From Diadema setosum (lineage: Eukaryota; Echinodermata; Echinoidea; Diadematoida; Diadematidae), in assembly GCA_033980235.1 (NCBI GenBank), contig CM067077.1:3275972-3339971 (forward strand): 64,000 bases of DNA, written 5' to 3'. The notes under the pieces are model-generated. The model did not search any database. It was not told the origin of the DNA and saw only the letters and a program-made list of their open reading frames with translations. Each line of letters opens with the position of its first letter. Position 1 is the stretch's first letter. Of the stretch, positions 57,812-64,000 are shown piece after piece. A program made the translations under genes and the position numbers.

Positions 57812-60800
57812 CTAGGGCACAGCCTGTGGCATGGGATACGGTTTGCTGACAATGGGACTAGCAGTCGTCAGTTTCAGACTGCATTCCGCCATGTTTGTCC
57901 TCCCAGGGACGTCGCTTAGCTGTTGCTCATAGCGTTTCAGCACCTCGTGTGCTTGCTCGCGCTGTGCGTCGCTCAAATTTGTGTCGAGGCAGACATCCTC
58001 GATATTTTCTGTCCGAGAGAGCATCGGCATATCTATTCGCGCCTTTGCTATGTCGGGCTCCTCATCTCTGTCTTCGAAGACAGTCGCGGCGCTTGCTTGA
58101 GCCACAGTGGCGTCGCGCTCCACGTAACCTTTTAGTAGGTTTGCGTGGTAGGTTTTCAACTTCCCTTCTACATCAATGCGGAAATCGCATTTCCCCACCT
58201 TTTGCTTGATCTCGTATGGCCCTTGCCACTGCATGAGTAGCTTGCTGCTGCTGCTTGGCCTAAGTAGAAGTACCTCCTCTCCGACATTGAAATGCCTATC
58301 GCGCGCCTTCGTGTCATAGTACTTCTTGTAGCGCTTCTGGTTTCGCAGCAGTTCATTTTGCGCGAGTTCGCATGTCTGATCGAGCCGTTCTCGAAGATCA
58401 ACTACATACTCATAGGTGGTCTTTACCTCCTCGTTTACATCAGTCCCTTCCCACATTGTCTGTACGAGAGAGAGGGGCCCGCGCACCGTCCTCCCGTACA
58501 GCAGCTCGAAGGGGCTGAATCCGAGGCTAGCTTGCGGCACCTCTCTATACGCGAAAAGGACTGCCGCGAGGTATCTATCGCAGTCCTTCGGACGCTCGCT
58601 ACACATTCTCCGCAGCATTGTTTTGATCGTGCCGTTGAATCTCTCCACCATGCCGTTGCACATGGGGTGATAAGGGGTCGTCATACGCTGTTTTACGGAA
58701 AGCAGCCGCGCGATTTCCTTCATCAATTCCGAGGTGAATTGCGCTCCCCTATCACTGAGGATTTCCTCCGGCAACCCGAGCCTGCTAAATATCTCTAGCA
58801 GTGCCTCCGCAATGCGCTCTGTTTCTATACTCCGCAGCGCGACCGCCTCGGGATAGCGCGTCGCATAGTCTACCAGGGTGAGAATGTACCTGTTACCGCG
58901 CTCCGTAATTGGATCTATGGGCCCTAACAAGTCGATCGCCACTCGCTTGAAGGGGGTGTCGATGAGAGGCATCTCCCCCAGCGGTACCCTCGGCACGCTG
59001 CCCTTCTTTACCGTGCGCTGGCAAATATCGCAAGAGATGCAGTAACGCCTGACCTCACCCATCATCCCTGGCCAATGAAATTTGGCTTGTAATCTGTCTA
59101 GGGTCTTTTGAGTTTTGAGGTGCCCTGCCATTACCCCATCATGGGCTAGGGCCATCAGCCCATTTCGATACTTCTTGGGTACCACTAACTGCCTAACAGT
59201 TTGCCCATGATCAACTTTGGGAGATTCATACTCTCTGTATAGCAACCCTTGCACTACAGTGTAGTGGGTCTCACTCCCCTTACTCGTTGTCTTACTCCGC
59301 CCCTGCCTTGCATCCTCCCACAACTTAGCAAGTGTTTCATCCCCCCTTTGGGCCTCGCTAAACTCCTCCTTGTTGGATGCCAGGAGCATTGCTTCAGATA
59401 CTGTGAGGGGCTTCAGGGGTTTTTCCCTCCTGGCTTTCTGCCCTCGGGTTTCTACTGCCCCACCCCTCTCACTGTCCATAACGGACTCGTCCCCGCCCTC
59501 CTTAGGAAAATCCCAATTTGGATCGGGGTCTCCGGGTGCTCTGACCCCCGCTATATTCCCCAGAGTGAGGTCGTATAGCGGCTTACGCATCACTAGCGCC
59601 TCCACATCCCCTTTGTAATAAGGGGTATCTATTGCTACGCGTGCGACCGGCACCTCGCGCACTGTCCCGTCGAGCAACACACACCTCTGTATCTTGCCCA
59701 GCAGTTGCCCTGGTGATGTCAAACTTTCTTTGACCACCACTGTGCTGCAGCCACTATCACGTAACACTGAGGCTTCACGCCCCGAAACCACTCCCTTAAC
59801 TACGGGCATGTTCCCACTGTCACTTGAGTTAGCTGCATTCACTACTGGCAGCTCACCCCCGTTACGTGGTACATCATACTTGACGAGGGATGCATGTAGG
59901 CATGCAGCCCCCGACTCCGCACTCTTAGTGTTATCTACCTCTGCCTTTGTGTCGGTTTGCTTTAGCTGTAGCCCAGCTGCTCGGTTGAATTTGCCTGTAT
60001 TGCCTTTTGCTCGGCAGTCTTTTGAGATATGCCCTAGCTTTCCACAATTGTAACATCTTGGGGATGCTACTACACTGCCTCCATTTTTGTTTTGGGCCTG
60101 AGTGTTTTGTCTTTGCTGGGAGTTGGGCATTGGTGAGCTTCGCTTTGAGTCGTGTTTCATTTTGGGATGAGCCTCCTGGTACTGTTGGGCCAGTGTGATA
60201 AGACCCTCCAGTCCGTTAGGCCTTCTCTCTTTGATGAAGAGTTTCATTTCCTTCGGGCAGACCTTATACATCTGCTCAATGATGAACAATTCACACAGTC
60301 CCTCAAAGCTCTGTTCAATTCCAGCCAACTCCACCCATCTTAACAAATACCTCCTCAGTCGTTCCGAAAACTGGCTGTAGGTCTCGCCCTCTTCAGGCTG
60401 AGAACCACGAAATTTCTCCCTAAACCCCTCTTCTGTGAGTTCATATCTATGGAGCAGTGCACTTTTAAGTTTATCATAGTCATTGGCATCCTCGCTGGGC
60501 AAACGTGTGTACACTTCCAGAGCTTTCCCTGTTAGGAGAGTGCTAAGTGGAAGTGACCACTCTTCTCTATCCCACCCCGAGCTCTGGGCATAGCGCTCAA
60601 ACCGACACAAAAATGAATCCATGTTGTCATGCTTGTCATTAAACATGGGCAACCTTTGCACTCCTACTGCGCTCGGTCTCTCTGCTCGTGTTTTGCCTTC
60701 GGTAGCGATCTTCAATTCAATCTCTTTGAGAGTCTGTTGGTGCTCTCTTTCTTTTTGTCGCTCATCTCTTTCTTTATCTTTTACATCAACTACCTTTTGC

Positions 60801-60925
60801 CGCTCCTCCCGAGCGAATGCCAACAAATCCTCTCCCGAAAGGCCTACCTCTTTACCCATTTCAAGATATGGTTTCAAATCCATTTTGAAAATATCGGGCC
60901 GAAAATACCAAAGTGTTATAAACAC
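57812..60925 (-). CDS. Gag-protease-integrase polyprotein of the LTR element
   Basis: 1,037 codons, ending at a TAG (57812-57814) in frame with the polymerase region. The likely start is the second Met (residue 15, base 60883), as MDLKPYLEMGKEVG. A charged coiled-coil-like segment (40-75) is followed by a gag core (about 90-250), a zinc knuckle CYNCGKLGHISKDC (291-304), and an aspartic protease with LRDSGCST (active D390-S-G). The integrase zinc-binding part has H595, H602, C629 and C632. The catalytic core is D665 (RVAIDLLGP), D725 (SDRGAQF) and E761 (GMVERFNG), with D35E spacing. A GPY/F-like module is GPYEIKQKVGKCDFRI (902-917). All key residues are present. The terminal TAG seems to be a mutation and not a programmed site, since the frame continues directly into polymerase sequence. 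Confidence 0.9.
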   Translation of the reverse strand: MFITLWYFRPDIFKMDLKPYLEMGKEVGLSGEDLLAFAREERQKVVDVKDKERDERQKEREHQQTLKEIELKIATEGKTRAERPSAVGVQRLPMFNDKHDNMDSFLCRFERYAQSSGWDREEWSLPLSTLLTGKALEVYTRLPSEDANDYDKLKSALLHRYELTEEGFREKFRGSQPEEGETYSQFSERLRRYLLRWVELAGIEQSFEGLCELFIIEQMYKVCPKEMKLFIKERRPNGLEGLITLAQQYQEAHPKMKHDSKRSSPMPNSQQRQNTQAQNKNGGSVVASPRCYNCGKLGHISKDCRAKGNTGKFNRAAGLQLKQTDTKAEVDNTKSAESGAACLHASLVKYDVPRNGGELPVVNAANSSDSGNMPVVKGVVSGREASVLRDSGCSTVVVKESLTSPGQLLGKIQRCVLLDGTVREVPVARVAIDTPYYKGDVEALVMRKPLYDLTLGNIAGVRAPGDPDPNWDFPKEGGDESVMDSERGGAVETRGQKARREKPLKPLTVSEAMLLASNKEEFSEAQRGDETLAKLWEDARQGRSKTTSKGSETHYTVVQGLLYREYESPKVDHGQTVRQLVVPKKYRNGLMALAHDGVMAGHLKTQKTLDRLQAKFHWPGMMGEVRRYCISCDICQRTVKKGSVPRVPLGEMPLIDTPFKRVAIDLLGPIDPITERGNRYILTLVDYATRYPEAVALRSIETERIAEALLEIFSRLGLPEEILSDRGAQFTSELMKEIARLLSVKQRMTTPYHPMCNGMVERFNGTIKTMLRRMCSERPKDCDRYLAAVLFAYREVPQASLGFSPFELLYGRTVRGPLSLVQTMWEGTDVNEEVKTTYEYVVDLRERLDQTCELAQNELLRNQKRYKKYYDTKARDRHFNVGEEVLLLRPSSSSKLLMQWQGPYEIKQKVGKCDFRIDVEGKLKTYHANLLKGYVERDATVAQASAATVFEDRDEEPDIAKARIDMPMLSRTENIEDVCLDTNLSDAQREQAHEVLKRYEQQLSDVPGRTNMAECSLKLTTASPIVSKPYPMPQAVP

Positions 60926-61077
60926 GAGCTGCAGTCAGTAGGGTAGCTCTACCAGTTTAACACGTATGATTATTACGGTTACAAAAACCACATTTGTTTC
61001 CTCTCAGACTCAAGCCTTAAAATTTCCTCTTTAATATGGGCAGGAAATTTCACATGCCCGGGTTCTCCACCAAAATA
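60926..61077 (-). promoter_or_regulatory. 5' leader with possible primer binding site
   Basis: A few bases inside the 5' LTR the minus strand reads TGGTGGAGAACCCGGGCATG (61054-61073 on plus). TGG near the LTR edge is the usual start of a tRNA primer site. The matching tRNA is not assigned. Confidence 0.5.
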
Positions 61078-62830
61078 TGTCACAGGGCGCTGCCGCCGCA
61101 CCGCCCCGTAACTGGACCAAAGGCTCTCTCTTCTGAGAGTCTACAAAGTAGGCGAAACAAATGCTTCTTCAGTTCAATAATTGCGTGGTTTATTGTGCTG
61201 AATTTTGAAACGTACTTTGTATTTACAGCATAGAAATAAAAGTGGTGATTAACAATCAAACACTGACAAAATCATTGCCCATTTAAGAGATACATTTAGT
61301 TAACATTATCGCTAAAGCCAGTTGATTCTTGTTCTCGGGATGAGATCATCAATTCTGTCCTCGCCCATGGGTCTAAGTTTCATCAAACTTGATTCCCCTC
61401 TAGACGGAGTCCCCTCGATCCCTCTCTAGTAGGCTCTGCAGTCCAGTACCGTTGGAGCTTACTCCAGCCTAAAACTCCTTACTCCCACCTTAAACTCGGA
61501 TCCTTGCTCCGACATTAACCGCCCTGTCAATTACAATGAGTGACATACACTCATAAGTTCAATAATCTTAACGAAACACTATTATACAATTGCTCAATGA
61601 AATTGTTCCTTCATAAATGAAACACCTACATTTCATGAGTTTAAGACAGGTTATCGGCTTGTATGTTTACATCAACAAATCTGTCAACGCTGGGTCAGCC
61701 AGCGAGGATTAACTGTCATGGAAACTGTGTTCCCAGTTATGGCCCTAGGCCACTGGTGCAATAAATCTTTATGGTCTTTTAGCTCAGTGTTCTGAAATGG
61801 CTTGTAGTAGTACTGGCTAAACTATTAAACATTCCCTCACTCTTACAATACATGTAACAAAATACTGTGAGGCAATAATGACATAAAAATATTATATCTT
61901 GACTCTTCATCTTATAAAGGATTACATAATTACATGAAAATTACAATGAGAAAGATTGGTCAACTTACAACTTTCGTTGGCGTTTCTCCCCTTTCTGTGC
62001 AAGTTACTTTCTCCCTGGCCCCTGCCGCAACCTCCTCGGGTTGATGAGAGATTTCTCTAGTGCTCAGACTCTCAAACGTACACTGAATGTGGCCTTTTGC
62101 CACCACAACCTCTTCCTCCTTGTTCCAAATCCATCTACCAAAGGGTAGACCAGTATGTCGGCGACACTGATGTACACCGAACCCTCCCAACGAACTGGAT
62201 ACAAGCGTAGTGATTTCACAAACAATTTTGTGCTCTGGTCTGAAGATATTTGGGTTTTGCATCCCGGTTTTGTTCTCCAAAATTTCCTTCTTAACTACAC
62301 TTGTCTATGTAGGACCAATCACTGTATATTAATTTATTAACCAAGTTATCTTATTGGAGGAGGGGGTTAGATGGTTCAGAAAACTTTCTACCAATTGGTC
62401 AGACTGGACACACCCCTATGAGTGACTTTTCCTTACTTTCAAAGAATTGTTTTTGAACCTGATTTCCAAAGAAGGAGGATATTCCTCTGACGTTAGCTGA
62501 CCACTGCAGCTGGGTGTGACTATCAATTTCTTAACCTATGCCTCTTCTGGGCTGTCCTCCCACTGGTGGACATTTGGCAGGTTTATGACCCTCGCTCCTG
62601 GTAGCGGTCTCCACTTGGTGTGAGTCACCCTCTCTCTTTATTTATGCTTTATTACACTCGTGCCCCTGACGTAATGACGGGCTGAGGGGTTACTACCCTC
62701 TTGCTTCCTGTGCAGTGTAAACTCATTTTTAGTGAATGCCTTGCACATAAACATAAATTTGATGTAAAAGGGCTGATGAGATTATCAGTAGGACTTTCAC
62801 ATGGACAATGTAACCTACCATGTCGTGACA
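61078..62830 (-). repeat. 5' LTR (1,753 bp)
   Basis: Same ends as the 3' LTR. It carries an extra 18 bases around 61722-61740 (AACTGTGTTCCCAGTTATGG region). It should contain the promoter. No TATA box is assigned with confidence. Confidence 0.9.
61960..62280 (-). CDS. 106-codon frame inside the 5' LTR
   Basis: Counterpart of 55157-55477, differing at residue 14 (Ile here, Phe there). If transcription starts upstream within the LTR, this could be the first frame on the element RNA. No domain is recognised. Confidence 0.25.
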   Translation of the reverse strand: MENKTGMQNPNIFRPEHKIVCEITTLVSSSLGGFGVHQCRRHTGLPFGRWIWNKEEEVVVAKGHIQCTFESLSTREISHQPEEVAAGAREKVTCTERGETPTKVVS

Positions 62831-63678
62831 TATATAATAATCTTGCTCATACTTTCTTAAAGATTTGATTTCCTTCTGCTCATCCACTTCAACCCGTTCT
62901 CTCCGTTCTTCCTTCACTCTCCAGTTATCACATGGCCCCCGCACCTATATACCCGCAGCGGCTACGGCGATATGTTTGTTTTTTCCCCCATCTCTTTGTA
63001 AGAAAAAACTCCCTATCCATATTCGTAATTAAAGTGCTGACCAAGTTCAAATCATTGTTGAAAACTTATCTGTTTATTCAATCCTAATTTTGTTGTTCTT
63101 GTGTTGCTATTGTTATATCGTATGCACATGATGCTGGTACTTTATACCTCATTTCTTTCGGGATTAAAGCCCTTAGAAACGTCAGCATTAGGAATCAACT
63201 TTAGTGTCATCAATAATAAATGCTACATTCGTAAAGCGCATCAAAAACACATGCTTCTTTAATTATGCGCGGTACAATTCATATATAAGGCACAAACAAA
63301 CAAATGAATAACAAGAATAACAACCAATCTAATACATACAATGATTAACGAAAAGGGGTTAAGAATATTCATCTTGATGATGGAAGACGGAAAAGCAGGT
63401 TTTCTTTCCATTCCTTTTTCATTTCATTCGCATTACGTGATCGTGTCCCATGAACCTGTCATAAACGTATCAAGGTGACAACTATAAACATGAAATACTT
63501 TGCTAAGATTATGTAACATGGAAAGAAACAGACTATTCTTTTTAGTCCAACACGGCGAAAACAACGTTTAGTATCTCAATCATCTGTTTGTTTGTTTCTT
63601 TTTGTGTTGTTTTTTTTTTTATTGCAAGAAGGTTTACCATCCATTGAAAACCAAAAGAAGCAAAGAAGATACATATAC

Positions 63679-63852
63679 CGTCGATCCTGCTGCTGATGTA
63701 CAGGGGGCAAGAAAGAAATCGTCTGCTATCTTGACATTACAAAGAGTAACGGTTAACCTCTGAAGGTTTGGCCTGGTGCAGATAATCCCGGCGTAAGCCT
63801 CTGATGCAGCAGAGAAGATGTCAGGTCGACGACTGTGTTCTATTGATTGAAG
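63679..63852 (-). CDS. LRR exon 25 (A, in frame, divergent)
   Basis: 174 nt, 58 codons: LQSIEHSRRPDIF, SEAYAGIICTRPNLQRL, TVTLCNVKIADDFFLAPCTSAAGST. Two codons are added in the second strand, and the core has M to R and K to G changes. The last codon is ACG in place of AAG before the GTATAT donor, as expected if it is drifting. It is the most upstream exon of the gene in this window. Confidence 0.6.
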
Positions 63853-64000
63853 CTTTGCAGCAACATAATATAAGGAATACATTATTGATATGACCATTAA
63901 AATATATGTATATAATTATCTTGCTCATACTTTCGTAAAGATTTGATTTCCTTCTGCTCATCCACTTCAACCCGTTCTCTCCGTTCTTCCTCCAGACTCC
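63853..64000 (+). repeat. Array intron, cut by the window edge
   Basis: Start of another RT tail (ATCTTGCTCATACTTTCGTAAAG to TTCCTCCAGACTCC), showing that the array continues beyond 64000. Confidence 0.75.

Larger units (their letters stand above)
54294..62830 (-). mobile_element. Gmr1-like LTR retrotransposon, complete
   Basis: 8,537 bp, transcribed leftward. The target duplication is TATAT (54289-54293 and 62831-62835). The LTRs run TGTCACG...CCTGTGACA in element orientation. The domain order read from the frames is gag, zinc knuckle, protease, integrase with GPY/F-like tail, then reverse transcriptase and RNase H. Integrase before reverse transcriptase, combined with Ty3-type motifs, defines the Gmr1-like group known from deuterostomes. 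The LTRs differ at about ten substitutions and three small indels over 1.74 kb, so insertion is recent. Confidence 0.9.
54233..63678 (+). repeat. Array intron interrupted by the LTR retrotransposon
   Basis: The host parts are 54233-54293 and 62831-63678. Joined, they match 53161-54064 closely. The RT tail is at 62835-63085. Confidence 0.75.
8867..64000 (-). repeat. Tandem LRR-exon array (units of about 1.05-1.2 kb)
   Basis: Twenty-five copies of a symmetric LRR exon lie on the minus strand, each followed by the same intron. In plus-strand order a unit holds: a landmark spacer (CATTACGTGATCGTGTCC, then ATGGAAAGAAACA, then a TTTG microsatellite and TTGCAGGAAGGTTT); the exon; a plus-strand reverse-transcriptase tail; a GTTGTTGTTG tract; and a CTTAGAAACATCAGTATTACGC block. 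Typical exon-to-exon distances free of insertions are 945, 1072, 1082, 1106, 1121 and 1212 bases. Seventeen exons are in frame and all of these are phase 0-0. The array enters the window at 64000 still in progress, so its full length is unknown. Confidence 0.85.

Noticed and set aside
10965..63852. A firm claim of mutually exclusive (Dscam-type) splicing of the LRR exons.
   Set aside because: All exons are phase 0-0, so inclusion of many exons, skipping and exclusive choice are equally possible. I see no docking or selector sequence pairs.
1..64000. tRNA or rRNA genes.
   Set aside because: No cloverleaf-type T-loop/A-box pair or rRNA segment was recognised by eye. A tRNAscan-SE and Infernal run would settle it.

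Overview
The window is animal genomic DNA. It is AT-rich and intron-dominated, dense in retroelements and MITEs, and contains no operon-like structure. Three things point to an invertebrate deuterostome, most likely an echinoderm such as a sea urchin or sea star: NLR-style 28-residue leucine-rich repeats (LRRs) of the kind these animals carry in large numbers, a Gmr1-like LTR retrotransposon (integrase before reverse transcriptase, a layout described in deuterostomes), and many CR1/L2-type non-LTR relics. The species cannot be fixed from the sequence alone.

The main content is the 3' part of one LRR gene on the minus strand, or of several merged genes. From about 8.9 kb to the right edge runs a tandem array of roughly 1.05-1.2 kb units. 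Each unit holds one LRR exon on the minus strand and one long intron. The standard exon is exactly 168 nt, is phase 0 at both ends and encodes two 28-residue LRRs (first residues LQSI, core SICTMPNLQTL, end TSAAGSK), so any two exons splice in frame. I place 25 exon copies. Seventeen have an open frame and usable splice sites; the rest carry stops, frameshifts, insertions or recombination breaks. There are two subfamilies: A (SEAYAKS, DDFFLALCTSAAG) and B (SESYPKS, with a poly-Phe tract and LALVTSAAG). To the left, and so downstream on the minus strand, lie a relic LRR exon (8401-8443), a 108-nt phase-0 LRR exon (8060-8167) and a terminal exon (494-853) that ends in a stop codon followed five bases later by AATAAA. 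The 5' end of the gene, where a signalling or NACHT domain would be expected, lies beyond 64000 and is not seen.

The introns of the array also repeat. Almost every unit carries, on the plus strand, the same fossil C-terminal tail of a CR1/L2-type reverse transcriptase, so this insertion is older than the amplification. Younger insertions interrupt particular units, and the neighbouring uninterrupted units serve as empty sites that reveal their target duplications. They are: a 1.77-kb AGGTGATCC element (9088-10853); L2-like fragments (13213-13590 and 16378-17235); a 5'-truncated non-LTR retrotransposon with a 759-codon frame (19163-21754); a 6.87-kb hAT-like element with an 8-bp duplication (23121-29987), part of which also sits in a duplicated unit at 15175-15446; MITEs at 30314-30567, 30781-31284 (inside an LRR exon) and 49534-50098 (TTAA duplication); a 6.9-kb foldback element with minisatellite arms (35610-42507); and a complete 8.5-kb Gmr1-like LTR element (54294-62830, TATAT duplication).

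The first 8.8 kb is intron and flank with a CR1-like relic, simple repeats and a 15-bp minisatellite. Taken together, the window looks like a fast-evolving immune-type LRR locus. It grows by tandem exon duplication and gene conversion, and the variable residues fall on the predicted exposed strand of each LRR.
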